A program made the translations under genes and the position numbers. From Gemmatimonadota bacterium (lineage in GTDB: Bacteria; Gemmatimonadota; Gemmatimonadetes; Longimicrobiales; Gaopeijiaceae), in contig JAUIEJ010000003.1 of assembly GCA_030428885.1 (NCBI GenBank), positions 62,001 to 126,000 on the forward strand: a stretch of DNA of 64,000 bases, given 5' to 3'. This document shows positions 50,857 through 59,519 of this stretch, one piece after another. The stretch's first letter is position 1, and every line of letters starts with the position of its first letter. Under the pieces are notes generated by a model. It had not been told where the DNA came from and made no database searches. It saw only the letters and a list, made by a program, of their open reading frames with translations.

Positions 50857-51180
50857 TCAGGGCTCCAGGGTCACGGCGGTGCCGGCGCAGGTCACCATGA
50901 GCATGCCGTTGCCGGCGCCGAGTACCTCGTAGTCCAGGTCCATGCCCAGAACCGCGTCGGCCCCCCGCTCCTGGGCCCGTTCGGCCATCTCCCGGATCGC
51001 CTGCTCCCGGGCGTCGTGGAGGGCTCGCTCGTAGGCGGCGGAGCGCCCGCCCACGATGTCGCGCACCGTGGCGAGGAAGTCCTTCAGGATGTTGGCGCCG
51101 ACGATGGTCTCGCCGGTGACCACGCCCAGGTACTCGCGGACCGGGCGACCTTCGATCTGGGGCGTAGTGGTGATGATCAC
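50857..51180 (-). CDS. YbjQ/UPF0145-family protein
   Basis: 107 residues, the usual length. Family features: N-terminal [20 protein letters not shown], the central [20 protein letters not shown] and the [24 protein letters not shown] strand ([14 protein letters not shown]). The family forms pentamers, but its biochemical role is not established. The GTG at 51180 is the start. It lies between purD (66 bp upstream) and mutM (4 bp downstream). Confidence 0.87.
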   Translation of the reverse strand: MIITTTPQIEGRPVREYLGVVTGETIVGANILKDFLATVRDIVGGRSAAYERALHDAREQAIREMAERAQERGADAVLGMDLDYEVLGAGNGMLMVTCAGTAVTLEP

Positions 51181-51246
51181 GACAGGGGACTCCGTTGAAG
51201 GCTCCAGGGGATCGGACCGCAGATACGGACCGCCTCGGGTGGGTCT

Positions 51247-52527
51247 TCAGTCGGCCGACCGCTCCAACTCGCGCCAGCCGATGTCGCGGCGGTACTGGGC
51301 CCCCTCGAACCGAACCGCCGCGGCCGCCTCCCGGCTCCGAGCGGCGGCTTCGGGGAGGGTGGCCCCCAGACCGGTGCAGGCCAGAACCCGCCCCCCGGAC
51401 GTCTCCAACCCCGTCCCGCCGAGCCGGGTGCCGGCGTGGAAGACCACCACCTCGTCGGACTCGTCCACGCCCGAGAGATCGATGGGCACGCCCTTCTCCA
51501 CCGGTCCGGGATACCCGGCCGACGCCACCACCGTGGTGACGGCCGCCCCTTCCCGGAAGCGGGGCCGCATCCGACCCAGTCCCGTGCCGTCGGCCGCAGC
51601 CACCAGCAGATCCAGGAGGGAACTGGCCAGAAGGGGGAGCACCACCTGGGCCTCGGGGTCGCCGAAGCGGCAGTTGAACTCCACGACCCGGGGTCCCCGG
51701 GGCGTCATCATGAGTCCGGCGTAGAGGAGTCCCTGAAACACCGCGTCCCGCCGCGCCATGCCCTGGAGGACCGGGCGGAAGACCCGCTCCCGGATCTCGG
51801 TCAGCAGGGGAGGGGTCGCGATGGAGACCGGGGCGTACGCGCCCATCCCTCCCGTATTGGGCCCCGTGTCGCCCTCGCCGATGCGTTTGTGGTCCTGGGA
51901 GGGAAGGAGCAGCACCACGTCCTCGCCGTCGGTGACCCCGAAGACCGAGAGTTCTTCGCCCTCCATGAACTCCTCCACCACCACCTCCCGCCCCGCCTCT
52001 CCGTAGGCGAAATCGTCCAGCATGGAGCGCGCGGCCGCCACGGCCTCGTCGACGGTGGTGCACACCACGGCGCCCTTGCCCGCGGCCAGCCCCGACGCCT
52101 TCACCACGATGGGGGCCCCCTGGTCCCGGATCCACGCCTCTGCGGCGTCGCCGTCGGTGAAGACCCGGTAGTCGGCCGTGGGCACGCCCTCCTCCCGCAT
52201 CAACTCCTTGGCGAAGGCCTTGGAGCTCTCGATGCGAGCCGCAGCCCGGGAGGGTCCGAACACGGGCAACCCCTTGGCCCGGAAGCGATCCGCGAGTCCC
52301 ATGGCCAGCGGCGCCTCGGGTCCCACGATGGTGAGATCCACCCCCCGGGAAGCGGCGAACCCCGACAGCGCCTCCACGTCGGTGGGGGCGATCTCCACGG
52401 GTTCGCAGAGGGGCGCCATGCCCCCGTTGGGACGGGTGGCGTAGACGACGGCGTCGGGGGCGTCCCGGCGGAGCTTCCAGAGAAGGGCGTGCTCCCGCCC
52501 TCCGTTGCCCACGAGGAGGATGCGCAT
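51247..52527 (-). CDS. purD: Phosphoribosylamine-glycine ligase
   Basis: 426 residues, the family length. ATP-grasp enzyme that joins phosphoribosylamine and glycine to make GAR in de novo purine synthesis. Landmarks are MRILLVGNGGREHALLWKL, the ATP-grasp lysine in PIVVKASGLAAGKGAVV, GPNTGGMGAYAP and the C-terminal domain with VVASAGYPG. It has a likely promoter with perfect TTGACA at 52608-52613 (minus strand). The only other purine gene in the window is guaB; they are far apart, but both have a perfect -35. Confidence 0.96.
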   Translation of the reverse strand: MRILLVGNGGREHALLWKLRRDAPDAVVYATRPNGGMAPLCEPVEIAPTDVEALSGFAASRGVDLTIVGPEAPLAMGLADRFRAKGLPVFGPSRAAARIESSKAFAKELMREEGVPTADYRVFTDGDAAEAWIRDQGAPIVVKASGLAAGKGAVVCTTVDEAVAAARSMLDDFAYGEAGREVVVEEFMEGEELSVFGVTDGEDVVLLLPSQDHKRIGEGDTGPNTGGMGAYAPVSIATPPLLTEIRERVFRPVLQGMARRDAVFQGLLYAGLMMTPRGPRVVEFNCRFGDPEAQVVLPLLASSLLDLLVAAADGTGLGRMRPRFREGAAVTTVVASAGYPGPVEKGVPIDLSGVDESDEVVVFHAGTRLGGTGLETSGGRVLACTGLGATLPEAAARSREAAAAVRFEGAQYRRDIGWRELERSAD

Positions 52528-52584
52528 GATGGAAGTTCAGGATGGATCCGGACCGGAGACCGGCGGCCCGGGAGCCGGCCCCGG

Positions 52585-52613
52585 ACGCTATCCGAGCGCC
52601 CCGCCCCTGTCAA
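52585..52613 (-). promoter_or_regulatory. Putative sigma-70 promoter of purD
   Basis: On the minus strand TTGACA (52613-52608) and TAGCGT (52590-52585) are 17 bp apart. The same layout occurs before guaB. The leader is about 50 nt. Confidence 0.45.
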
Positions 52614-52689
52614 AGAGGAAGTGCCTCGTACCGGGCCGCTGAGGAGGGAGGTCGCGTTGGAGAGGTTCGTGGGACGGCCGCGGCCGCAG

Positions 52690-52709
52690 GCCGCGAAGCG
52701 AAGCGCGGC
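52690..52709 (-). terminator. Hairpin downstream of the M48 gene
   Basis: GCCGCG (52690-52695) and CGCGGC (52704-52709) pair across an 8-base loop, AAGCGAAG. There is no T-run on the minus strand, so termination is uncertain. The rest of the 232-bp gap 52528-52759 holds the purD promoter and nothing else I recognise. Confidence 0.3.
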
Positions 52710-52759
52710 TCACGAAGGTCTCCACCGGGGCCTCCCTCTCGCCCATGGCCCGTCAGGGG

Positions 52760-53761
52760 CTACTTCCGGAAGCCCCCGAAAAAGCTCTCCCCCATCCGCT
52801 TCGCCGCACCCGCCATCTGGTCCAGGAGGTCCCGGGCGCCCTCGGCGTAGGCCTGGGCCGCTTCCTTGAGATCGTCCTGGTAGGCCGGGTCGGGATCGGC
52901 GCGACGGGCGTACTCGCCCCGGAGCGTCCGGTCGTACGCTCCGGTCTCGATCCAGGCCCGGAGCTCGGAAAGCCGCAGCACCCAGAACGGATGGGTCGTG
53001 CCCATGAGGTTCAGGATCTTGAACACCTGATCGGCCACGTCGCCGCTGTCCCGGTACTCCTCGGCCTGACGGATGAACTCGTCGAGGTTCATCTCGTCGG
53101 TGTGGCCGCCGCCGGCCATCTTCAGCATGGTTCCCATGACCACCTGGGGATCCTGGACCGTGAGGAGACCCGCCCGGTCGCACGACAGCTCGGCTTTCCG
53201 GCCCCACTCCAGGAGCGCCACCAGCACCGCCCGGGCCGCGATCCCCACGATGGGGAAGCCCATGCCCGCGAGCTGGATCAGGAGCACGGTCATGGTGCGG
53301 TAGAGCACGTGATCCGAGAGGATGTGCCCGAGTTCGTGACCCAGGATGTAGCTCAGCTCGTCGTCGTCGAGGAGGGTCACCGTCCCGGAATTCAGGATGA
53401 TGAACGGCTTCTCCATCCCGTAGGCGCCGGCGTTGACGATGGGCGTCTGGGACACGAAGAGATCGTACTCGATCTCGCAGTCCAGCGTCCGGAGCGCGTC
53501 CTTGTAGAGGCCGTAGATCCGGGGAAACTGGTTCTCCGACACCTTCACGGCGTTGGCCTGGAAGGCCAGGCGAATGGGCTTCTCGCCGAAGAACCCGAAG
53601 AGCTTTCGCAGCACGTCGTCGAAGACCGGGAGCTTCCGCAACGCCGCCAGCGCGGCCTTGTCGGCGGGGTGCTCCCACGCCCGGGGGGCGATGTCGGTGA
53701 GGACCCGGCGGGCCCGAGCCCCCTGGGTGTCGCCGGGGCCGGTGCGGTCCTGATCGTCCAT
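52760..53761 (-). CDS. M48-family zinc metallopeptidase
   Basis: 333 residues. The zinc motif HELGH is at 142-146, with the family's GSxxL-like strand (NSGTVTLLDDDELSYILG) before it and the third ligand region in RKAELSCDRAG. A hydrophobic segment near 160-185 could be membrane-embedded or a buried helix; there is no clear signal peptide, so the protein may be cytoplasmic or membrane-associated like HtpX. The C-terminal ~60 residues are helical. A role in membrane protein quality control is inferred from the family. It is alone on its transcript by spacing (115 bp to the next gene upstream). Confidence 0.87.
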   Translation of the reverse strand: MDDQDRTGPGDTQGARARRVLTDIAPRAWEHPADKAALAALRKLPVFDDVLRKLFGFFGEKPIRLAFQANAVKVSENQFPRIYGLYKDALRTLDCEIEYDLFVSQTPIVNAGAYGMEKPFIILNSGTVTLLDDDELSYILGHELGHILSDHVLYRTMTVLLIQLAGMGFPIVGIAARAVLVALLEWGRKAELSCDRAGLLTVQDPQVVMGTMLKMAGGGHTDEMNLDEFIRQAEEYRDSGDVADQVFKILNLMGTTHPFWVLRLSELRAWIETGAYDRTLRGEYARRADPDPAYQDDLKEAAQAYAEGARDLLDQMAGAAKRMGESFFGGFRK

Positions 53762-53875
53762 CGTAGCCTCGTGAAGACGGTGTCCAGTGGTTCACGCGCC
53801 GGGTGAAGCCCGGTGCGAACGTCCGATCCTACGGTAGCCGTTCGGGTCGTGTTTCAGCCAACTCGCCCCGTCGGC

Positions 53876-55042
53876 TCAGCGCTCCAGCGCCCGATCCAGG
53901 TCGGCCAGGAGGTCGTCGATCTCCTCGATGCCCACACTGAGGCGGACCAGACCGTCGGTGACCCCCATCCGCTCCCGAAGGTCCTTGGGGACCGAGGCGT
54001 GGGTCATGAGGGCCGGTACGCTCACCAGCGATTCCACCCCGCCCAGACTCTCGGCCAGTTGGAAGAGGCGGGTGTGCTCCACCACCGCCCGGGCCCGGTC
54101 CAGCGTCCCCACGTCGAAGGACACCATGCCGGTGAAGCCCTTCATCTGCCGCTTCGCCAGGTCGTGTTGGGGGTGGGATGGGAGTCCCGGGTAGAAGACG
54201 GCGTCGACCTTGGCATGCCCCTCGAGGTGGCGGGCCACCGCGAGCCCCGCGGCGTTGTGCTGGCGCATGCGCACGTGGAGCGTCTTGGCGCCCCGGAGGC
54301 ACAGCCAGGCGTCCATGGGGCCGGGCACGGCGCCGGTGGATTTCCGGACGAAGCGGATCTCCTCGGCCAGGGCGTCGTCCCGCACCACCAGCGCCCCGCC
54401 GATGATGTCGGAATGACCGTTGAGGTACTTGGTGGCGGAGTGGACCGTGATGTCCGCCCCCAGCTCCAGGGGGCGCTGGTTGTACGGCGAGGCGAAGGTG
54501 TTGTCGACCATGAGGAGGGCGCCGGCGTCCCGGGCCACCTCGGACACGGCCCCGATGTCGCACAGGCGCATCATGGGATTGGTGGGCGTCTCCACGTGGA
54601 TCAGCCGCGTCTCGGGCCGCACCGCCGCCGCCACCGCCTCGGGGTCCCGGGAATCCACGAAACTGAAGTCGATGCCCAGACGGGCCAGCACCCGGGTGAA
54701 CATGCGGGTGGTCCCACCGTAGGTGTTCTCCTCGCTCACCACGTGATCGCCGGCCGACAGGGTCTTGAGGACCGACTCGATGGCCGCCAGCCCGCTGGCG
54801 AACGCTACACCGTGGGCCCCACCCTCCAGGGCGGCCAGGTTGCGTTCCAACGCCTCCCGGGTCGGGTTGGCCACCCGGGCGTAGTCGTAGATCCCCCCCA
54901 GGGGCTCGGCGATGGCCGGCTGCACGTAGGTGGACGTCTGGAAGATCGGGGGCATGATGGCGCCCGTGGAGGGTTCGGGAGACTGCCCGCCGTGAATGGC
55001 GAGGGTGCCGAAACCCGGGGCGTCGGACGAGTCGAGGGCCAT
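53876..55042 (-). CDS. metB: Cystathionine gamma-synthase-type PLP enzyme
   Basis: 388 residues, transsulfuration family. Landmarks are YDYARVANPTREALERNLAALE, the cofactor tyrosine in EENTYGGTTRMF, DNTFASPYNQRPLE and the PLP lysine K205 in HSATKYLNGHSD. The sequence is closer to classical MetB/CGL proteins than the paralogue at 30.8 kb, so I use metB as a working symbol; cystathionine gamma-lyase is equally possible. It diverges from glmM across 125 bp. A TAGATT -10-like box lies at about 55084-55089 (minus strand) without a good -35. Confidence 0.82.
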   Translation of the reverse strand: MALDSSDAPGFGTLAIHGGQSPEPSTGAIMPPIFQTSTYVQPAIAEPLGGIYDYARVANPTREALERNLAALEGGAHGVAFASGLAAIESVLKTLSAGDHVVSEENTYGGTTRMFTRVLARLGIDFSFVDSRDPEAVAAAVRPETRLIHVETPTNPMMRLCDIGAVSEVARDAGALLMVDNTFASPYNQRPLELGADITVHSATKYLNGHSDIIGGALVVRDDALAEEIRFVRKSTGAVPGPMDAWLCLRGAKTLHVRMRQHNAAGLAVARHLEGHAKVDAVFYPGLPSHPQHDLAKRQMKGFTGMVSFDVGTLDRARAVVEHTRLFQLAESLGGVESLVSVPALMTHASVPKDLRERMGVTDGLVRLSVGIEEIDDLLADLDRALER

Positions 55043-55101
55043 GGGGAACCGGGTGTGGGGAAACGGGAACGCAACACCGCAAATCTAGCCCCCTGGCCGC
55101 G

Positions 55102-55131
55102 TTGACGCTTCCCCCGTTCGGGGGCGACATT
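55102..55131 (+). promoter_or_regulatory. Putative promoter of glmM with palindromic spacer
   Basis: TTGACG (55102-55107) and GACATT (55126-55131) are 18 bp apart. The spacer contains CCCCCG (55111-55116) followed by CGGGGG (55119-55124), a perfect palindrome that could bind a dimeric regulator. The leader to ATG 55168 would be about 30 nt. Confidence 0.35.
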
Positions 55132-55167
55132 CCCGGATCCCCCCCCGCATTCCACCGTGGTTTCGCC

Positions 55168-56553
55168 ATGCCTCTCCACCTCCCCCCCGGCCTCATGGTC
55201 TCCGTCTCCGGTATCCGGGGACGGGTCGGCGACCCTCTCACTCCCGAGCTCGTGTGTGGTGCCGCCGCCGCCTTCGGAGCGTTCCTCCGCTCCGAGGGAG
55301 CCCAGGGGCCCGTGGTGGTGGGCCGGGACTCCCGCACGTCGGGGCCCATGTTGCGGGCCGCCGCCGTGGCGGGCCTCCAGTCGGTGGGCGTGGACGTCAT
55401 CGACGTGGGGATCGTGCCCACGCCCACGGTGCTTCTGGCCGTGGAGCATCACCACGCCGCCGGGGGCATGGCCATCACGGCCAGCCACAATCCCGCCGAG
55501 TGGAATGCCCTCAAGCTGGTCACCGCCGAGGGCATGTTCCTGGACGCCGACGCGTCGGCCCGGTACCGCACGGCGCTGCGGGAGAGCGACCCTCCCCGGG
55601 CTCCGTGGGACTCCCTGGGGGAGGTGAGCACCGACGACGGGGCCATCGACCGTCACCTCGACGCCATTCTCGCCCTGGATGTCCTGGACGTGGAGGCCAT
55701 CCGGGCCGCGGCCCTGCCCGTGGCCCTGGATTGCGTGCGAGGTGCCGGGGGCCTGGTGATTCCCCGCCTCCTCGAGACCCTGGGCTGCACGGTGACGGCC
55801 ATCCACACCGAGGCCGACGGGCGCTTTCCCCGGGACCCCGAACCCACCGCCGCCCACCTGGCCGAACTGGGCGAGGTGGTGCGGAGGAGCGGGGCCGTGG
55901 TGGGGCTGGCCGTGGACCCGGACGTGGACCGCCTCTCCCTGGTGGACGAACACGGCGAGGCGGTGGGGGAGGACCTCACCCTGGCCCTGGCGGTGGACGT
56001 GGTCCTTCGCCGCACCCCCGGCGCGGTGGTCACCAACCTGTCCACCTCCCGGGTGGTGGCCGACGTGGCGGCGGCCCACGACGCCCCGGTGGTCCGGGCG
56101 CCGGTGGGGGAGATCAACGTGGCCCGGCGCATGCAGGCCGAGGGGGCCGTGGTGGGGGGGGAGGGCAACGGCGGCGTGATCCTGCCGGCGCTCCACCACA
56201 CCCGCGACGCTCCGGTGGCCGTGGCCCTGATCCTCCAGCACCTCGTCGACGTGGGGACGGCCCTCTCGGGAGCCGTGGGGCGCTGGCCGGAGTATCACAT
56301 CGTGAAGACGAAGGTCAGCTTCGATCGATCGGCGCTGGACGCGGCCTACGCCGCCCTGGCCGCCGACCTCGGTGCCGACGCCGAGGATCGCAGCGACGGC
56401 CTCCGACTTGCATGGGAGGGACGGCGAGCCTGGCTCCACGTCCGGCCCTCGGGCACCGAGCCCATCGTGCGCCTCATCGCCGAGGCGCCCGAGGAGGCCG
56501 CGGCCCGGGCGCTGGTGGATCGAGCCGGCGCCGTTCTCGACGGCGTGGTGTGA
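55168..56553 (+). CDS. glmM: Phosphoglucosamine mutase
   Basis: 461 residues, alpha-D-phosphohexomutase fold. VSVSGIRGRVGDPLTPEL is at the N-terminus, the phosphoserine is S106 in ITASHNPAEWNALK, the metal loop is DPDVDRL, the sugar-binding loop is GEGNGGVI, and the phosphate-binding RPSGTEPIVRLIAEA is near the end. It converts glucosamine-6-P to glucosamine-1-P. Phosphomannomutase activity cannot be excluded by motif, but glmS 58 bp downstream favours GlmM. ATG 55168 is chosen over 55102, which would add low-complexity sequence. Confidence 0.88.
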   Translation: MPLHLPPGLMVSVSGIRGRVGDPLTPELVCGAAAAFGAFLRSEGAQGPVVVGRDSRTSGPMLRAAAVAGLQSVGVDVIDVGIVPTPTVLLAVEHHHAAGGMAITASHNPAEWNALKLVTAEGMFLDADASARYRTALRESDPPRAPWDSLGEVSTDDGAIDRHLDAILALDVLDVEAIRAAALPVALDCVRGAGGLVIPRLLETLGCTVTAIHTEADGRFPRDPEPTAAHLAELGEVVRRSGAVVGLAVDPDVDRLSLVDEHGEAVGEDLTLALAVDVVLRRTPGAVVTNLSTSRVVADVAAAHDAPVVRAPVGEINVARRMQAEGAVVGGEGNGGVILPALHHTRDAPVAVALILQHLVDVGTALSGAVGRWPEYHIVKTKVSFDRSALDAAYAALAADLGADAEDRSDGLRLAWEGRRAWLHVRPSGTEPIVRLIAEAPEEAAARALVDRAGAVLDGVV

Positions 56554-56611
56554 AGGGCGGACGGGCTACCTTTTCCGCGCCTCCGGGCGTCCACGAAGTG
56601 AGTGAGATCAC

Positions 56612-58450
56612 ATGTGTGGTATCGTAGGCTACCTGGGGCACCGTGAGGCCGCACCCATCCTCCTGGAAGGTCTCCGCCGTCTCGAGTACCGGGGGTACGA
56701 CTCGGCGGGCATCAGCGTCATGTCCGAAGCCGGCGAACTCGTCACGGTGCGCCGGTCCGGGAAGCTGGCCGAGCTCGAGAATGCCATCGCCGACCAGCCG
56801 CCCCGGGGGCGCGTTGGCATCGCCCACACGCGGTGGGCCACCCACGGTCCGCCCACCGAGGCCAACGCCCATCCCCACACGAGCCGGGACGGCCAGATCA
56901 CGCTGATCCACAACGGGATCATCGAGAACGCCGGAGTCCTCAAGAAGAAGCTCGAGGAGCTCGGGTATCCGTTCACCTCCGATACCGACACCGAGGTGGT
57001 GGTCCACCTCATCGACCACCTCTGGCCCGAAACGGGCCGTCTGGAAGAGGCCGTGGCCGCGGCCCTGGGTCAGGTGGAGGGCGCGTACGGCATCGCCGCC
57101 ATCTCGTCCCGGGATCCGTGGAAGATCGTGGTGGCGCGGAACGGGAGTCCCCTGCTCCTGGGCATCGGGGCCGACGGCGAACTCATGGCCGGCTCCGACG
57201 TGGCCGCCGTCGTGGGGGTCACCCGGGACGTGGTCTACCTGGACGACGGCGACGTGGGCGTTCTCGACCGCACCGCCTACCGCACCTTCCACCTGGAGCG
57301 GGGCTCGGTGCGCCGCCAGGTGCACCAGGTGACGTGGGATCTGGAGGCCATCGAGAAGGGCGGCTACGAGCATTTCATGCTCAAGGAGATCCACGAGCAG
57401 CCCCAGTCGCTCCGGGACGTGATGCGGGGGCGCCTGCTGCCCGAAGAGGGGATCGCCCGTCTCGGCGGCATCACGGTCTCCGACGCCGACCTGGCCAAGG
57501 TGGAGCGCATCACCATCACGGCCTGCGGCACGTCGTGGCATGCGGGACTCCTGGGCGAGTACCTCCTGGAGGACCTGGCCCGGATCCCGGTGGACGTGCA
57601 GTACGCCTCGGAGTTCCGCTACAAGAACCCGGTCATCGAGGACAACACCCTGATCCTGGCCATCAGCCAGTCGGGGGAGACGGCCGACACCCTGGCCGCC
57701 CTGCGGGAGGCCAAGCGCCGGGGCGCCCCCACCATGGGGATCGTCAACGTCGTGGGGAGCTCCATCGCCCGGGAGACGGACTTCGGCATGCACCTCCACG
57801 CCGGCCCCGAGATCGGGGTGGCGTCGACCAAGGCGTTCACGAGCCAGATCGTGGCCCTGGTGCTGTTCAGCCTCTACATGGGCCGCCGCCGCAGTCTCTC
57901 GGTCCTGGAGGGACGGGAGCTGGTGGAGGCCCTCCTGCGACTCCCCGACCAGGTCGAGGAGATCCTGGCCCAGACCGACGAGATCCGGGACTTGGCCCAG
58001 GAATACGCCCCCTCCAACAACTTCCTCTATCTGGGGCGGGGCTACCAGTTCCCGGTGGCGCTGGAAGGGGCGTTGAAGCTCAAGGAGGTGAGCTACATCC
58101 ACGCCGAGGGGTACCCGGCGGCAGAGATGAAGCACGGCCCCATCGCCCTCATCGACGACGACATGCCGGTGGTGTTCCTGGCGCCCCGGGACCCGGTGTA
58201 CGCCAAGGTCGTGTCCAACATCGAAGAGGTGAAGGCCCGTCACGGGCGCGTGATCGCCGTGGTGAGCGACGACGCCCCCGAGCTCCAGGGCAAGGTGGAC
58301 CACCTGATCCGGGTGCCCCAGACCGTGCCGGCGCTGCTGCCGATCCTCACCACCATTCCCCTCCAGCTCCTGGCGTACCACGCCGCGATCCTCCGGGAAT
58401 GCGACGTGGATCAGCCGCGCAACCTCGCCAAGTCGGTGACGGTGGAGTAG
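56612..58450 (+). CDS. glmS: Glutamine-fructose-6-phosphate aminotransferase (isomerising)
   Basis: 612 residues, the family length. Cys2 nucleophile in CGIVGYLGHREAAPILLEGL (after Met removal), class II glutamine amidotransferase domain (about 1-240), then two SIS domains. TACGTSWHAGLLGEY and AISQSGETADTLAALREAK are in the first, and LGRGYQFPVALEGALKLKEV in the second. The C-terminal tail DQPRNLAKSVTVE is classic. It makes glucosamine-6-P, the feed for GlmM. The 58-bp gap has no strong promoter, so it is likely cotranscribed with glmM. No glmS ribozyme-like element is visible in the 58 bp. Confidence 0.97.
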   Translation: MCGIVGYLGHREAAPILLEGLRRLEYRGYDSAGISVMSEAGELVTVRRSGKLAELENAIADQPPRGRVGIAHTRWATHGPPTEANAHPHTSRDGQITLIHNGIIENAGVLKKKLEELGYPFTSDTDTEVVVHLIDHLWPETGRLEEAVAAALGQVEGAYGIAAISSRDPWKIVVARNGSPLLLGIGADGELMAGSDVAAVVGVTRDVVYLDDGDVGVLDRTAYRTFHLERGSVRRQVHQVTWDLEAIEKGGYEHFMLKEIHEQPQSLRDVMRGRLLPEEGIARLGGITVSDADLAKVERITITACGTSWHAGLLGEYLLEDLARIPVDVQYASEFRYKNPVIEDNTLILAISQSGETADTLAALREAKRRGAPTMGIVNVVGSSIARETDFGMHLHAGPEIGVASTKAFTSQIVALVLFSLYMGRRRSLSVLEGRELVEALLRLPDQVEEILAQTDEIRDLAQEYAPSNNFLYLGRGYQFPVALEGALKLKEVSYIHAEGYPAAEMKHGPIALIDDDMPVVFLAPRDPVYAKVVSNIEEVKARHGRVIAVVSDDAPELQGKVDHLIRVPQTVPALLPILTTIPLQLLAYHAAILRECDVDQPRNLAKSVTVE

Positions 58451-58452
58451 GC

Positions 58453-58893
58453 GTGCGGGTCGTCCTCCAGCGGGTGTCCCGGGCCCAGGTCCGGGTCGAC
58501 GGGCGGGTCGTGGGTTCGGCCGGGAAGGGGTTCCTGATCCTGGTGGGATTCACCGAGGGAGACGACCGGCCCGGCCTGGAGTGGATGGCCGACAAGATCG
58601 TGGGACTCCGGGTTTTTCCCGACGACGAGGGCCGCATGAACCGCGACCTCGAAGAGGTGGGGGGCGACCTCCTGGTGGTGAGCCAGTTCACCCTGTACGG
58701 AGACACCCGGAAGGGCCGCCGCCCGTCGTTCGTCCACGCCGCCGGTCCCGAGACCGCCGTGCCCCTCTACGAGTCCTTCGTGGCGCTCCTCCGGGAGCGG
58801 GCCCCGGGGCGGGTGGAGACGGGGGAGTTCGGCGCCATGATGGACGTGGAGCTGGTGAACGACGGCCCCGTCACCCTCGTGCTGGAGCGGTGA
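58453..58893 (+). CDS. dtd: D-aminoacyl-tRNA deacylase
   Basis: 146 residues. It hydrolyses D-aminoacyl-tRNA to prevent D-amino acid incorporation. MRVVLQRVSRAQVRVDG starts the protein, SQFTLYGDTRKGRRPSF is the first active-site motif and NDGPVT the Gly-cisPro motif. The GTG at 58453 is 2 bp after the glmS stop. The stop overlaps the maf start by 4 bp. Confidence 0.95.
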   Translation: MRVVLQRVSRAQVRVDGRVVGSAGKGFLILVGFTEGDDRPGLEWMADKIVGLRVFPDDEGRMNRDLEEVGGDLLVVSQFTLYGDTRKGRRPSFVHAAGPETAVPLYESFVALLRERAPGRVETGEFGAMMDVELVNDGPVTLVLER

Positions 58894-59516
58894 AGGCCCC
58901 GGCCCTGGTCCTGGCCTCGGCCTCGCCCCGGCGGAGCGAACTCCTGCGGCAGGTGGGGTTGAGCCACGAGGTGCTCCCGGCGCACGTCGACGAGACGCCC
59001 GGCGCCCGTGAGACGCCGGCGGGCCACGTGGAGCGCCTCGCCCGGGAGAAGGCCCGGGCCGTGGCCACCCTCCGCCCCGACGCCCTGGTCCTGGCCGGAG
59101 ACACGGTGGTGGTGCACGACGGGCGGATCCTGGGCAAGCCCGCCCACGGGGACGAGGCCGTGGCCATGCTCATGGCGCTGTCCGGGCGGGAGCACCAGGT
59201 GCTGTCGGGGCTGGCCCTGGCCGTTCCCGGCCGACCCGCCGCGCTCCATTCCCGGGTCGACGCCACCGACGTGCGCTTCCGGCGGTTCGACCAGGCCGAG
59301 GCCCGGGCCTACGTCGCCACCGGCGAGCCCATGGACAAGGCCGGGGCCTACGGGATCCAGGGAAGGGGAGGCGCGTTGGTGACGGGGATCACGGGGGACT
59401 ACACTACGGTCGTGGGACTCCCCATCTCCGGCCTCGTGGAGCTCCTGCACGCAGCGGGGTGGACCCTTCGCGCCGGCGAGCTCCATCCCAGGGTTCGAGT
59501 CGACCAACGGGAGTAG
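58890..59516 (+). CDS. maf: Maf-family nucleotide pyrophosphatase
   Basis: 208 residues. It hydrolyses non-canonical or modified nucleoside triphosphates (dTTP/UTP or modified-base type). LASASPRRSELLRQVG is the phosphate-binding N-terminal motif, EKARAVA and LAGDTVV the core, and DKAGAYGIQG the conserved loop. The GTG at 58890 overlaps the dtd stop by 4 bp. The glycerol kinase gene follows after 3 bp. Confidence 0.92.
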   Translation: MKAPALVLASASPRRSELLRQVGLSHEVLPAHVDETPGARETPAGHVERLAREKARAVATLRPDALVLAGDTVVVHDGRILGKPAHGDEAVAMLMALSGREHQVLSGLALAVPGRPAALHSRVDATDVRFRRFDQAEARAYVATGEPMDKAGAYGIQGRGGALVTGITGDYTTVVGLPISGLVELLHAAGWTLRAGELHPRVRVDQRE

Positions 59517-59519
59517 GTC

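Noticed and set aside
52690-52709. GCCGCG/CGCGGC hairpin as a REP-type dispersed repeat
   Set aside because: I found no second copy with the same loop in the window.
56554-56611. glmS ribozyme or riboswitch before glmS
   Set aside because: The gap is only 58 bp and shows none of the conserved core of the glmS ribozyme.
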